A program made the translations under genes and the position numbers. The notes beneath the pieces are model-generated. The model worked only from the letters and a program-made list of their open reading frames with translations, did not search any database and was not told the origin of the DNA. Positions 49,067 to 61,878 of a stretch of DNA of 64,000 bases are shown one piece after another (the stretch's first letter is position 1; every line of letters starts with the position of its first letter). This stretch comes from Brachypodium distachyon (taxonomy: Eukaryota; Streptophyta; Magnoliopsida; Poales; Poaceae), in the NCBI RefSeq assembly GCF_000005505.3, contig NC_016131.3, positions 16,513,501 to 16,577,500 on the forward strand, given 5' to 3'.

Positions 49067-50540
49067 AACGGTGGCGTCTTACCCACGGGTGACGCTGCAG
49101 CAGCGTGCCTCTTTAAGCTAGTGTAGCCGGGCAAGGCCCAGTTGTAATCCGCTAGCACAAAGATAAATAAAGATAAGTGTTGCTTCGGTGAATATTGTGC
49201 TTTGCTATTTATGAATGCTTCTGTCTCCTGCTCTAGGTGCACAGAATTGTCTCCTCATCCTTGGCTGTGAGCAGGAGGCTGCCGGAACCCCGAAAACCAA
49301 GCTCGTTGCCGGGACGCCCCGGAACGAGGCCTAGAAGTTGTCGGACCCGTCCGCAACGTGCTACGTGCTAGCGAGGCACCATGGAAATGTAAAGATGCTC
49401 ACAACCAGGTCTGAGGTCGACTCTTCCGTGCCCAGGGGCTGAGAGGCAAGAGGTTATCCAGTTTATACTGTTTTTCGTGCATTTCGAATTTTTTTGCTAT
49501 GCACCTTGGGCACTGCAGGAATCTGACATGCAGGGTAAAGATGAGGCGAAGGCACACTGTGATGCTCGTAGGGTGGTCACGGGTGTCGTCGTCTTGCAAG
49601 TAAGTTGTACATATATGGCAATTACTTCGAGGCTTGATGCAGGGAACTGAGACAGGGCCAGTGCCTCCACGCGGCGACTGGTGGTCCTGGGCATGTGGAG
49701 ACAAGAGTAGTGCTTTGGCTATTTAAGGACACCGGGGCAAGTGCAACACCAGCAACGGGCAAGAGGGGAAGGGATGTCGTAAAGAGGTGATGGTGGTGCA
49801 TCCCTCTGCACGTGTCGCTGAGGGTGTTCCCACCATCGCGGCCCTGCCACATCTCTTACGAAACGACACCAGAAATGGTGATGCGGCAGGCGAGGGGCGT
49901 CACGAAGAGGCTGTGGGGGTGCATGCCTCCGCGCATGCCACTGGAGAGTGCACCGCCACAATGTCCTTGCCACGGCTCTCAACAAGGTGCTCCAAGAGCA
50001 AAAGGAACGGAAGCTAAGTATCTCATTTTGGGTCCTTGGTTTTTCCTTTAGCAATGCTGGCTTGCTGAGGTAAGTTTGGTCCCCGTGTTGCCGGAGCGTG
50101 GGAAGGACGCTTGCGGTGAGAGGACGCACCCCACACGTGGCTCGTGGGTCCGTACCGGAGGCGTGCGCGCTGGGGTAGTTAACCTGCGGGCGGAGTGACC
50201 AGCCGCTGTTGTTTGGTCCTAGGTCGGCACCGCGGGTCCGTCCTGGATCCCTAGTCTGGCCAACCATGTAGTTGGCGAGTCCCCAGATACGCAAGGGTAA
50301 AGCACGAGAAGGATAGAACCCCTCCCCGGCAAGCTAGTCTTAGGCAAAGAAGCAAGTAAAAATAGCATCAGATATATATCAAAGCTTGAGCCAAATGAGT
50401 TGCCGAGTAACACTGATAATGACAAGGGAAAGCTAACATAAAAAAGCTCCAAGGCGCCACGTGCCGCTTGCAGGAAAATAAAAAAAAGGAAGGAAACTAT
50501 GTGGGAGGTGCTCCCGGGGCCGCTGCGTCGGTGTCAGGGG
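49067..50540. other. Non-coding spacer of element F
   Basis: Sequence between pol and the end of the antisense ORF, with repeated CCCCGG-type segments. No domain is visible on either strand. Confidence 0.4.
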
Positions 50541-50544
50541 CATC

Positions 50545-53278
50545 CTAGGCATCTGGGGCTTCCCCGGCAACCTCCTCAGCAGTGGCTTCATCTTCGTCGA
50601 CCTTGCCCTGCATCCCCGCCACCATCTCGTCCACGACGCCCTGCACCGCCTCCCGGTGGGTCTTGGCCTCTTCCTCGTCCGACCAGGCGTCGAAGACTGA
50701 CTCGAACTGGAAGTCGGGGTGGGCGGAGTGGACCCGGGTGAGACTCTGCCCGATGACCTGCTCGGCCGCAAGGCCGACTTGCCGGTCCCGAAAGGCCATC
50801 ACACAGATCTGTAGGCCGCTCAGCCGGCCGACGAAATCTGCGAAGAACAAAGTGAAGCTCCCCATGTCTGTCCCGTCGAAGGAAGCCACAGGGATGTCGA
50901 AACCCTCGAGCGCCTCCAACGCCGAGTCGGCCAGCTTCTTCAGCCTGGCCACCTCCCTTGTCCTGCGGGCCCGCAGCTCGGTGCACGCACCGTGCTGGGC
51001 CTGTAGCTTGTGCTCGCGGCACTCGGACTTCAGCCTACCGATCTCCGACGCCTTCTTGGTGTTGACATCATCGACCAACCGGAGTTCCTGCCGCACCATG
51101 TCTAGCTTGCCCTGAAGGGACGAGCTGGCATCTTTGGTAGCGTTGAGAGGCCCCGCAAGCTCGCATTCCCGGGAGCGGGCCTGGTCCTGCAGCTCCTTCT
51201 CCCGACGCTCCAATAGGCTCTCCGACCTCGCAGGCTTCGATTGCTGTTGCAGTCGCCGTCTCCAGCTCTCTGACCTCGCGGCGGAGACTCTGGATCTCCA
51301 GGGAATAGCCGAACAATAAGTCCGTCTTCTCCCGGAGACGCCCTTGGAAGGAGTCCAGGGCCGCCTGGTGCTCCTCCTCGCTCTTGGCGTTTGTGGCCTT
51401 TACCAGCTCGAGCTCCCGCTGGTGTTCTTGCTGGAGATCCCACAGCTGCTGGAGGACCTGTGCCTCTGGCACCCCTTACACTGTAGGCGCTGCCCCGGCT
51501 TGCCACGCCTGCTGGAGCTCTTCCCGGAGCCGCCGCAGCTCGGTGCGCTGCTCCTCCGCCTCCCATCGTGCTGCGCCCAATTCCGCCACTACGTGGGCGT
51601 GGTGCTGCTGCGCGTCATTGAAGAAATCGACGAACATCCGCTACTGCTGGATGTTGTCGGTCAATTGGTGTCCCTGCTGGAACACGCTGGGGTCGAAGGT
51701 GATCCGACCCCAAGTCCGTCCGGTGGGCTCCCCCGCTCCCGAGCTGAAGGCGGCACCGGCGGAGGAGGAGGACCCCGCCGCGACCATCTACGACCCTGAG
51801 GGCGTGTCGAGATTTGATGGCGCGGCCCCGGCCTGGCTGAGCCTTGCTGCTCCCTGCTCGTCCGAAGGGGCGAGCTGGGGCTCGTTCGGACGAGCAGGGG
51901 GCTCGAGGGCTTCTCCAGAGCACCACCGCCCGCCCCGGCTGGCGGGGGCTGCTCTGTGTCGCCCGCCTCAGACAGCGCCCCCTGCGTGGCGTCGCCTGTG
52001 GTAGCAGGCGCCGTGACCGATTGCTGAAGAGCTCCGACGGAGGTCGTCGACCTCGCCAGTGAGGTCGGTCGCCCGCACCTCTGTAGGCGCGGGCGCAACC
52101 GGAACCCCTTAGGCGGCTGCACGAATGGCACTTGCGTTAAGCATGGGGATTGGCGCGAATAGGTAAAGTAAGTGTTCGAATTTGCACGTACTTGCGAGCT
52201 CGAATTGGGGACCCTTGGGTCCCCAGCGGCCGTTGCTGCCGTCACAACCGTTGTGTCAGCAGCGTCTTGGTCGTCGCCGCCCGATGCTGGGCGAGGCTTC
52301 TTGGTTGGGGCTGCCGGCGACGCGCTGTTCTGCCCCCTCTTCCTCGACGAACTGGAAAACGCAAAAATAGATTATTCAGGCACAAAATAATTTCGTGAAA
52401 TCAAAACTGTTCTGGACAACATTGGACTTACCCCGCCGGCTTGAGCTTGAGTACCCTGTCCGCCAGGATGCTCCTCGCCGGAGGGCCGCTTCGCGCGGGG
52501 GGAGCTGTCGGAGTCGCCGGGGTGGTCAGGGCGGCTGCTGCAGCTGCGCCACTACCACTAGAGGCCCCAGCCCCCGCATCGCCGTGAGGCTCCGGGAGCA
52601 GCGGGCTGGCCTCTCGCCTGCCCGCCCGCTCCGCCGCGGACCGCCTCACCAGGGGGACATCATCTTCCTTGTCGTCCTCCTCTGGCAAGACTTCGCCGGC
52701 TACCAGGGGAACGTCGTCGTCGCTGAGGTCTCATCCGACGCCCTGCGAGGAGTCGTCGGAGTCCGAGCCCTCAGCCCTGGCGGAGGCTTGGCCTTGGCCC
52801 TGTTTCCCTGAGTTCGCAGCCGGCTCCTTGCCCTTCCGGGGCCTAGGCTGCGGGGGGGAGGGTTGCGCCGAGGGTTCCTCCACATTCCACGACTCGTCGC
52901 AGAGTGGGAGATCCCGGGCTCCCGGATTCGGGATCCCAGCATGGAGCGGGTGCGCTCCAAAGGGGGTAGCCGGTAAGGTTCGTCCTCGCCGGTGATACCC
53001 TTCACCCAGAACTGCACTTCCTCCGGGAGGAGGTCCGTGCGCTGCAGCCGGGTCCGGTCGCCGGCCCCGGTGAACATCCATGCCGGATCCGTGTCCGTGA
53101 GCCCAGCCTCACGGAGCGCCTTGATCTTCGCACAGGTTGGGGCTAGCTCCTCGTCCATCTGGTCGCGGAGCATCCAGTCTTTAGAGCCCTTCGGAGGCCC
53201 GAGGGCTCCCCAGGTTCGGGCATGCAGGCAGGACCCGCAGAACAGTGAAGACAGGACAAGATGGCGGGCGCAGTGCAT
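50545..53278 (-). pseudogene. Antisense ORF of element F (coiled-coil protein, disrupted)
   Basis: Minus-strand coding pieces cover most of the span between pol and the 3' LTR. The front piece (52700-53278) contains EEVQFWVKGITGEDEPYRLP; a Pro/Ser/Arg-rich middle follows; the back pieces (51068-51472 and 50545-51213) are coiled coil (LWDLQQEHQRELELVKATN; KASEIGRLKSECREHKLQAQ) ending in an acidic tail EDEATAEEVAGEAPDA. Rice proteins of this type are annotated as putative gypsy-type transposon proteins. The function is unknown. The usual N-terminal domain seems absent and frames shift between pieces, possibly at introns. Confidence 0.6.
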
Positions 53279-53387
53279 TTAGTGCACCGACAGGAGTCTT
53301 ATCGGCAGGCCTAGGCTTGCTGAGCAAGGCTAGGGTGACTACCCTACGAACCATTTCTTTTCTACCGTGTACAGTGGACTGGGCGCT

Positions 53388-55020
53388 TGTGGCGACCCAG
53401 ACCCGTAAGGATCCGGACCTTTGTGTAAACTGTGCTAGTCCCTGGATCAAATGCTAGCACACACAGTTCCATTGATGAAATACCATACACATGTCCATTA
53501 CAACGGTTCGAATAACAAATCCAGAGTACTTAATACAAGCCAAGCGGAAGTTCAAATAAAACACACTGATAAAGAGGGAGTCCCATCAACGCCACAGGCA
53601 AGTTGAGTGTAGACTCGCGACCCTGCGTCTTCTTCTTATGCGTCACTCTCTGCATATGATAGGTGCAGGTCAGTACATTGAATGTACTTGCAAGTCACAC
53701 CTGTGTGGTTAGGAGTACTGCATGGAAATGATGAAGGATTTCCTAGTTGGCTACAAGGGTTGTTTTTGCAAAATGCTGCTTTTGGGGTTTCGAAATACTC
53801 ATAGTATTTTCCTTTGAAAATCTCTATCCTAGAGTTTTGATAAAACAGGGTTTGATCAATAGTATGGTCATTCTGTGGATGTTCACTCCACGACCTAGCT
53901 ATGCACTCTGGGTCAACTGACACTCACATAGCATCCCTTTTCCCTGACTCATTCTGTGGAACCTTCCATCGAGTCAAACAGTTTTGGGGTTTTTGAAAAG
54001 AAAACTTGAAGATCTCCACTTCTCCTGACTTAATGACTCAAAGTCGCCCGTAACCAGGGGCATGGCTAATCGATTAGATTGACACTCTCGAGAGGTTTGT
54101 ACACTTTACCCACTTGACACAATCAGTCCAAAGTGTTGCCTGACGACAAGCGTGCGCAACAGGTAAAGATTGTGACGAAGTCTTTCACTAGAAGCCCCCT
54201 GATACCTAATTCTGGCACAGCCCGCCCCATATGAGCACATTGGCTCCTCTCCGGATGGCGATACCCAGGTAAGGGTTTCCTGCTAGTTAGTCGCCCAAGC
54301 CAGAGCCCATAATAGCAAGTGGTTGCACATGAAGCCTTTGGGTACATGAGAAGGTTTGAACTCTTGGATTTCTGGATAGCGGACCCCACCTTCTCCTGAG
54401 CGTGTACCCGTTACAGGGCTACAACACTTGCCGACAGCCAACTGGCCTCCATCATACCACTCCATCCAAATAAAACATTTTGGTTTTATTTCGAAAACAT
54501 TTTTCCAAAAACATACTCGCTCATAAAGAGCACTTAATACTTTGCAATATAGTTTGGGTCCCGTCCCGTTATAATAGTATAGCATGCTTTGGAAAAATGT
54601 ATATACATAACCTATGGTATTTGGTGGTATGGCAATAAATCCTATAAGCAATCTACTAGGAATAACTATTTAAATCATTTAAAATAACAAATGGCATCAG
54701 AAAAATTCCAAAAATTTCTCTAAAATAATATATTTGATTTGGAGTCCAGGAAAATTATTCCTACTCAAAAATAATTTTTTTAAAATAGTTTTAGTGTTTC
54801 TAAGCTTTAAATAAACCCAAATAAAATCCTAAAATGCATTTTTAAACTCTAGAAAATTCTCAAATCAATTTCTATCAACCTAACACATTCCAAAACACCA
54901 TTTCAAACACTTTCAATAATGCATCATGACGAACATCAATATTTTAAGATATGATCAAGGTGATATGCATAAGAAATGAAAAGGTGCGAAGATCCGAAAT
55001 TGAAAATTTGGGATGTTACA
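53388..55020 (-). mobile_element. LTR C: solo LTR of the TGTAACATCCC family, internally deleted
   Basis: On the minus strand it runs from TGTAACATCCCAAATTTTC to GGGTCGCCACA. The perfect duplication GCGCT lies at 53383-53387 and 55021-55025. At 1,633 bp it lacks the promoter/leader block (B about 38,850-40,905) with breakpoints different from those of LTR A. It interrupts the 3' end of element F. Confidence 0.92.
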
Positions 55021-55385
55021 GCGCTGCATGGCGTCCAGCATGGATGAGTAAAAATGTATTCCATGCGGCCGTGACACGCATCTAGGAAACGTGTCACCCT
55101 GCATGCATAGGCACCTGTGGTATCCCCTTGTCTATAAAAGGAGGACCAATGCCACCGGTCAAAGGGTTCAGCTCGGTTCCAACCCTAAGTGATTAGAGCA
55201 CAGCATAGCGTTCACCTATGTAGCCAGCGCGGGAACTCACCGGTGATCTGTATGCACTAAAACTTGTGAATACAACTCAAAACAGGACGTACGGTATTAC
55301 ACCTAATGGTGGCCCGAACCTGGGTAAAACTCGTGTGTCTACACCTCGTGTCTATCTCCACTGAACCACAAAGGGGGTGCTCGAC
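55021..55385 (+). repeat. 3' LTR remnant of element F
   Basis: It matches the 5' LTR from GCGCTGCATGGCGTCCAGC through CTATAAAAGG (about 55,132) to GGGGGTGCTCGACATCCC, apart from a deletion of about 40 bp near the end. The first 160 bp of the LTR are absent. Confidence 0.8.
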
Positions 55386-55399
55386 ATCCCCGGTGCCAG

Positions 55400-58300
55400 A
55401 GACCATGCTCCGGCAACGGGGCACGTGTCACTTCGAAGAAAAGCACTGGTGGCAGCGGTTCCTTGGAACCGGCCGTTCAGGCTAGTCCATCGGCAAGGTG
55501 ATTTTCCCCCGTCGGACGCGTCGTGCCTCCATACCAGCTGGCAGTCCCCTTGGATGAGCATGCGTCGAACGCCCATGGCCTTAGCCAATCGGAGTCCGAG
55601 ATGGAGCGCCTCATACTCTGCCAAACTATTGGTGGCATTGAAGTCGAGATGGGAGGCATATTACAAGATCTTCCCTTCAAGGTTGATGAGCATAACTCGA
55701 GCCCCCGCGCTGTCGAGGCGCTTGGAACCGTCGAATCGCATGACCCGATGGGGTTTTGTGGCCTTGATCTTGGAAGAAGACCCTTCTCGGCTGATCGGAC
55801 GACAGATCGTCCGATTGCCGCCATCCTTCCTGCAAGGCGTCGCGCATATTGGTCGGAACGAGGAGCTTTCCATCTTGAGAATGGCCCGGATTTTTCCCGG
55901 GTGGGCCTCGATCCCATGCTGGGAGACGAGGAAACCCAAAAGCTTTCTTCCTCGAGCTCCGGAAGCGCATTTTGAGCTTTACGCCATGTTTGCGGAGGTC
56001 ATTCAATGTTTCTTGCAAGTCCTCAGGATGGGTCTTTGGAAGTTGGATTTTGATAATGGTGTCGTCCACGTAGATTTTGGCGTTTCTCCCCAATTTCTCC
56101 TTGAGGATAGGGCGATGAAACGTTCGAAGGTTGCGTCAGCATTCTCGAACCGCAAAGCATTCTGCGGTAGCAGAAAGTGCCGAAGGGAACGATGAAGCTG
56201 GCCTTCTTCTCATCTTGCTCGGCTATGTGTGGACTTGGTGATATCCCGAATATAGGCGTCCAAGATGCTCAACCTTCCGCATCCTGCAATGGAGTCAACC
56301 GGTTGGTTGATCCGGGGGAGAGGGTAGTCGTCCTTGGGACATGCCTTATTCAAGTTGGAGAAGTCAACACACTTTCGCCACTTGCCGTTGGGTTTCTTCA
56401 CCAAGACCAGATTGGCCAACCACTTGGGATGCCAAACCTCTTGGATAAGTCCGGCCTTGGAGAGCTTCACAATTTCTTGCTTCACGACTTCGCTTCGCTC
56501 CATGGAGAGCTTTCGAAGTATTTGTTTCACAGGAGCTTTCCCAGGCCTTACGGGGGGGTTGTGCTTCGCGATGTCACGCGGGACTCCTCCCATGTCGGGA
56601 GGTGACGAAGTGAAGAGATCCAAGTTCATTCAGAGTAGGGTGGTGAGTTCTTCCTTGAGTTCACTCGGGAGGTCGGCTCCAATCTTCACGATGCGCGTGG
56701 CATCATCATCCGAAAGGCATACTTCCTTAAGTTCTCCCTTGGGGAGGGGCTTACGGACGTAGCGCTCCGGGTGATCGGTTTCGGATTCTCCCGTGCCCAC
56801 AAGCATGTGGACAATATCGGAGGATTCTCCCTTCTTGGTGCACTTTGTCTCGTGGCGGTAGAGCGTTTTCCCATCGGAGGATTGCTCGCCACGGACCGTT
56901 ATCCCGCCCTTTGGGCCTGGAAACTTCATGCACAAGAAGTTTTGGTGGACGGCAGTGCAGAGGCGATTTAAGGTTGTCCTCCTGAGGATGGCATCAAAGA
57001 ACGCCTGCATGTCCACCACGTCGAAGCGTATGAGCTTGGCTCGGTGGTTTGTCGTATCTCCGATGGTCGTGAGGAGCTCGACTTGTCCGAGCACCTGGAT
57101 GGACCTCCCTTCTTGAGCTCTCAATTGGTGACAATGGCCATTATGAAGAGGGCATCGTCGTGCAGGGAGCACATTCCCTTGGAGTCTTCTTTGGTGAAGG
57201 AAATCGGCACGCTCGCCTACTTAGGTGGTGGTGTCGGGGCAAAGGTTCTCGCGATGTTGTTGACTTCACGAGCGTACTCCTTGCATTGCCGCTTTGACCC
57301 TCGGCCTGTGGCCGAGCCCCCGAGTATTACTCCGACATGACGTGCAGGTTCTCGGGCGTCGGGTTGGTGCGACAAGGACGTTGGCGGGCGTGGAGCCTAG
57401 GCCGGCTTGTCGTCCTTGCGCCTGGCTTGCATTATTGCTTGGGATTCTTGGCGGGCCGAGATGAGAGTATTACACCCTTCCGGCGCCTCCCTCGGTGGGG
57501 CGTGGCAGCCTCTTGGGCTGCCAAGTCTTCTGGGACGAGGATTGTCCTTCGACGACGAAGGTCTTTCGAGCCTGATCGCCGGGCGCCTTCTTCCCCCGCC
57601 TCCTCTTCTTCTGGGAAAATGATGTGGATGCCTAGGACTTATCCGGCGAGGGAGTCCCTTTGGGAGCGTCGCGTGACGTGTCCTTCTTGGCAATGTCTCC
57701 ATCTTCGCCTCGGGCGTATTCTTGCAAGATTCGGTAGAGCTCTTCGGTTGTCTTTGGAGGGTTGCGACTTAGAGCTAGATTTACTTCTCCTTGGAGGAGC
57801 CTTGCATGCAAGCGTCGATCACGGTCGTCAACGGTGGGTTGGCGATTTGGCTTTGGACCTTCGCAAAGCGATGGAAGAAGTTGCGGAGAGACTCTCCCGG
57901 CCTTTGTTTCACGGCATAAAACTCGTGAGCTTGCACGGGTTCTTTCAAATTTCCCTGGAAGTTGACGATGAAGACCCCTTGGAGGCGCTCCCACGAATGT
58001 ATGGAATTTTTCCGCAGGTTATAAAACCAAGTTTGCGGCATCCCGGTGAGCTTGAGCGGGAAAAGGTTGCACATCTTGGTGGGACCTCCACCAGCTGCTC
58101 GTATGGCAGTGGAGTAAATGTCCAGGAATTGAAGAGGGTTGGACACTCCGTCGTACGGCCGTATCGTCGGCGGCTTGAACCTCGGCGGGAAAGCCGCATC
58201 TTGGATCTCTCACGTGAGCGGGTTACAAGATGGTCGGCCATTCCGGTTTCTTCGGCGGCGAGATCCTCCTTCGTCGGAGTCACTTTCGTCGCTAGAAGGA

Positions 58301-58493
58301 TCACCTGGAGAATGATCTCGGCGTCTTCTTGGAGGGTCGAAGCGTCGGCGAGGGTTTCTTTCACCGCCTGCGAGGGCTCCGGACTCCGCCACTTGCTCCT
58401 TTCCGTGCACGCTGGGATCTCATTCTCCGCGGGGCGCATCTTGAGGTGGTGCTTGGTTGCCACCTTGCTCGGCCCCGGCGGGGGGAGCAAGGG
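55400..58493 (-). pseudogene. Element H: gypsy gag-pol fragment, minus strand
   Basis: Read leftwards: gag core (about 57,630-58,490; MCNLFPLKLTGMPQTWFYNL, then FHRFAKVQSQIANPP), the linker between protease and RT (56,630-57,172; MQAFFDAILRRTTLNRLCTA), RT front (56,210-56,629; LVKKPNGKWRKCVDFSNLNK), RT YVDD at 56061-56072, and the RNase H start (55,352-55,624; MAEYEALHLGLRLAKAMG). Several frameshifts are present. No integrase or LTR is seen; the fragment ends where the element F LTR remnant begins. It is a different family from F (different RT sequence, opposite strand). Confidence 0.85.
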
Positions 58494-61400
58494 TGTAACA
58501 TCCCAATTTTTCTAATTTGGATGTTATCACCTTTTTCATGTCACATGCATATCATTTTGACCATATTTGAGTTTGGAGATGATCTTACAATTTAATTGGG
58601 AGTTTATTTGGACCTTAAGAGTGATTATATGCATTTGTTGGAATTTATTTGAGCTGCATATGCATTAAAATTTTTTTAGTAAATTTAATTACATGAGGAA
58701 ACTATTTTTCCTAGCTTCCAAACAGGTATTTGGAATTTCAGGAATTTTCTAGAATTTTTCCGATGCCGTTTGGTATTTTATTTGCCTTATTTGATTTTCT
58801 GGTGATTTAGAGACCCAGAAAAAGCTATTTCTTTATTTGTTTTTCTTTTATTCCGCAGAGTATGTTTTCTCTATATGGAGGCGTATTTCCGTTAAACCCG
58901 TTTTCACTTAAATGTACCGCAGGGGTATTTTTTAATCTCATCCATCATTTTCCCATCCAACGGCCATCCTTCCTTTTTCCTTTTCCTTTTCTTTTTTTTT
59001 CTTTTCTTCTTTCTTCATTCTTCTTCCTCACACAAGCACAGGCACAGCCTGTTCTGGCTGCGTCCATGGCCAAGCCCTGGCCGGCCGCCGCTGCTGCTCA
59101 TCGGCCCCGCCCCGCCGCCCTGGCTCCGCCGCTCGCTGCCGCCGCCCCGCAGCCCCGCCGCACGCCCGCGCTGCCCCTGCCACGGCCGAGCCCAAGCTCG
59201 AGCTCGAGTCGCCGGCGTCCATGGCCATCCACCTCGAACACCACCCTCCGAACCGTTTTTCTCCGCGATTGCTTCGCTAATTCGTGACCCACACGGCAAG
59301 GAATCTATCCCAACAAGATTGAAACCCTCCCGGACTCTATCTCGTCCGAATTTTAAGCGAAACCGAATCCCGTTCAAATATCACCCGCCGCCGGCCTTAT
59401 CCCGAGCGCCCCGAGGTCTATAAATACCCCAACCTGACGCCCTCGAGAGCCCCGAACAATCCCTCAAAACCTAGCTCGAAGCCGCAGTCAATCTTGCCAG
59501 CAATTTCAAGTTTCGTCGCCGTTTCCACGCAAACTCCGGCGAGCAATTCCTACCACCTCGCCCCAAATTAGCCCGAGCCACCACCACCTTTAGATCCTTA
59601 TCGACGCCTAGAACACCATACACCACAGCCTTGCCACCGGAAACCTCTGTTTCGCCGACTCCCAGCAACTCCGGTGAACGTCATCTTCTCCGGTGAGCTT
59701 TCTTGCTCTGTTTTCGAGCTGCAGTCTATTTTGATTAGCCTACTTCTATACTCCTTATCTTTTGTTCCGTAGATCTTATTTAAGAAATTCTTTTTGCATC
59801 TGGTAGCTTACATCTTTCTCTATAAATTAGACCTCATTAGAATCCCCGTCTCTATCATCTTCAGTAGTGCATCGTCGTTCCAAATCGGTATTCCCAGTAG
59901 TCTGTTTTAGATTAGATACCTTTCGACGTTCTTGTTGAGTAGATTGTAGACCCGTTTAGGTTGTAAGCTTCTGTAGTTTGACGAGTAGGTCTTGTGTTAC
60001 ACGCTGTTAATTTTGTGCACCTTTTGTAGTTTTAGATAATGAACTAAAAGTTTGTCAAAACTAGCTACCTATTAAAAAGTTAGTATGCCCTAGAGGCAAT
60101 CATGTATGATGTAATTCCCAATGTATTCATAAATATTATTAAGTTGTCCTTGTTTGAACATCTGATATGTATCATTGAATATGTGATTTGATTGTGGAAC
60201 TATGTATTCATGTTGTTCATACTAAATTGTCCTTAATCATTGAGGTTGTGCTGGACACATAACCTAAACTAATGTGAAAGTTGGCTGATGAGTCGGTTCC
60301 ACTTGTCATGGGCATGGTGATGTCATTCCACCTTACACGGACTCGGCTAAAGAGTTTAGCGAGTCGGACTGACTCATATTGAGATGCAATGAGTAGGTCG
60401 TCATTTGCATGTCTCAATCAATGTAATCCTTAGACCTGAGGTTAACGCACAATCCGAGTTGTGGATCACCAACTTAGGTTCTGTCAAACGTTGTTCTGTA
60501 ACAGGGCAGTTATAAAGGCAGAGTTCGGGTTGACTAAGAATCAAGCTTTGTGATGTGGATAACCAAGATGGGATTTTGCCCCTCCGACTGGAGAGATATT
60601 CTCTGGGCCCTCTCGAGTGATATGATTCGGGAAGCATGGCCATGCGCGACTTGGTTAACTGTTAACCGGGTCGATCGACTAAGAGTTAGTCGGATGAATC
60701 GTATATCACAGATCGAGAAGAGAGTTGAACTATTAAAGGGATGACGATTAATCGCCTATAGTTTGACAAGGTATATCGTGAGGCAAAAGGTACTAAGACG
60801 TATGTCACATTGGAAGGTACGTCGTCATGACTCGATGGCACTTGGGAGTCGGCACGTTCTGCTAGGAGCTGCTACCGATTGATCGATTGAGAGTCGGACT
60901 CCAATCGTGTCCAAGTCGCCATGAGCCTGCGGGGTCACACACTTAAGAGCGGGAGCAAGTATTTGGTCGGGTTGGACCCGAACTGGAATTGGGCTGACAA
61001 TGCGAGTTGGACTCGCAGAGTGGATGGGCCACAAGTGCTGAAGCCCACTTCCACTCGGTATATAAGCAGGGGCGTGGGATGCCTAAGGGGCACGGTTTTT
61101 CCACTCTCATGCGTTGAGAACCCTAGCCCCATTCAGTCCAACCGTCGCACCGGACCTAGCAGTCCGCCGTCGGAGCTCCTCCTCACACGTGTGGATACCG
61201 GCAGAGGTGCTGTACGTTCAGCACTTCGACGATCGCGGGATTGGATCGGCTGGATCGGATCGAGGGACTGCACTGCATCAAGCCGCCGCATCGATAATCC
61301 GCAACTGCGTGTCTAGTGGTAATCCTCGTGGCCTTCTACCTCGGCTAGATCTTGGGAGTTCGCGTAGGAAAAGTTTTTGTTTATCTCTACGCGCCCCTTC

Positions 61401-61878
61401 ACTTTTCAAAACTATTTTCTATGAAATTCTAGATTTAGAGTTTTGCAAAGAAAAGCTATTATGAGTATTTCAAAAGAAACTTGCTGTTTTCGCAAAAGAA
61501 CCATAGAAGCCACTTAGGAACTATCCAATAAGCATGTACTTGCATTTCTCCTAACCTCACAGGTATTTACTTGCGAGTACATTCAATGTACTTATCTGCA
61601 CCTATCATGTGCAGAGAGTGATAATTAAAGGAAGGAGGTACGCACGGTCGCGAGTCTACATTCAACTTGCCTGTGGCGTGGATGGAAGCTCATTTATCTT
61701 CCTTTGATGTTTTTTGGACTTTCGTTGTGTAATAATACTCTGGATTGTTATCTTTTATGCGTTGTAATAAAGACATGAATTGTGATATTTCATCGTGAAC
61801 TGTGGGTACTAGCATTGATCCAGGGACTAGCACTATAAACACAGTGATTTCAGGTCCTTAATGGTCTTGGTCGCCACA
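58494..61878 (+). mobile_element. LTR D: solo LTR of the TGTAACATCCC family carrying another LTR
   Basis: It starts TGTAACATCCCAATTTTTCT and ends TTGGTCGCCACA. The perfect duplication AAGGG lies at 58489-58493 and 61879-61883. It has a TATA box CTATAAATACC near 59,418. It is more diverged than A, B, C and E. It splits the gag region of element H. Confidence 0.92.
60078..61401 (+). mobile_element. Copia-like LTR nested in LTR D
   Basis: About 1.3 kb starting GTTAGTATGCCCTAGAGGC and ending near CGCGCCCCTTCA, unrelated to copies A-C and E. It has its own TATA box (GGTATATAAGCAGG near 61,058). TATGCCCTAGAGGCAAT is a start I associate with grass Copia LTRs, from memory. There is no coding region, so it is a solo LTR or fragment. 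The terminal TG is mutated and I found no clear target duplication. Confidence 0.6.

Larger units (their letters stand above)
42393..55390 (+). mobile_element. Element F: Tat-type Ty3/gypsy retrotransposon, degenerate
   Basis: Order: 5' LTR 42393-42967, gag, protease, reverse transcriptase, RNase H, integrase (to 49066), then a minus-strand antisense ORF (50545-53278), then a 3' LTR remnant (55021 to about 55385). gag-pol followed by an antisense ORF is the layout of the Tat lineage (RIRE2 and Grande relatives). Both gag and pol carry stops and frameshifts, so it cannot move on its own. LTR C is inserted near the 3' LTR. Missing 3' LTR sequence and the missing front of the antisense ORF suggest one deletion around 53,280-53,387. 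Confidence 0.8.

Noticed and set aside
42393..55390. Element F as a functional retrotransposon
   Set aside because: Nonsense codon in gag, several stops and frameshifts in pol, and a truncated 3' LTR.
55352..58515. Plus-strand ORFs up to 392 aa over element H
   Set aside because: They are antisense shadows; the minus strand carries recognisable gag and RT motifs.
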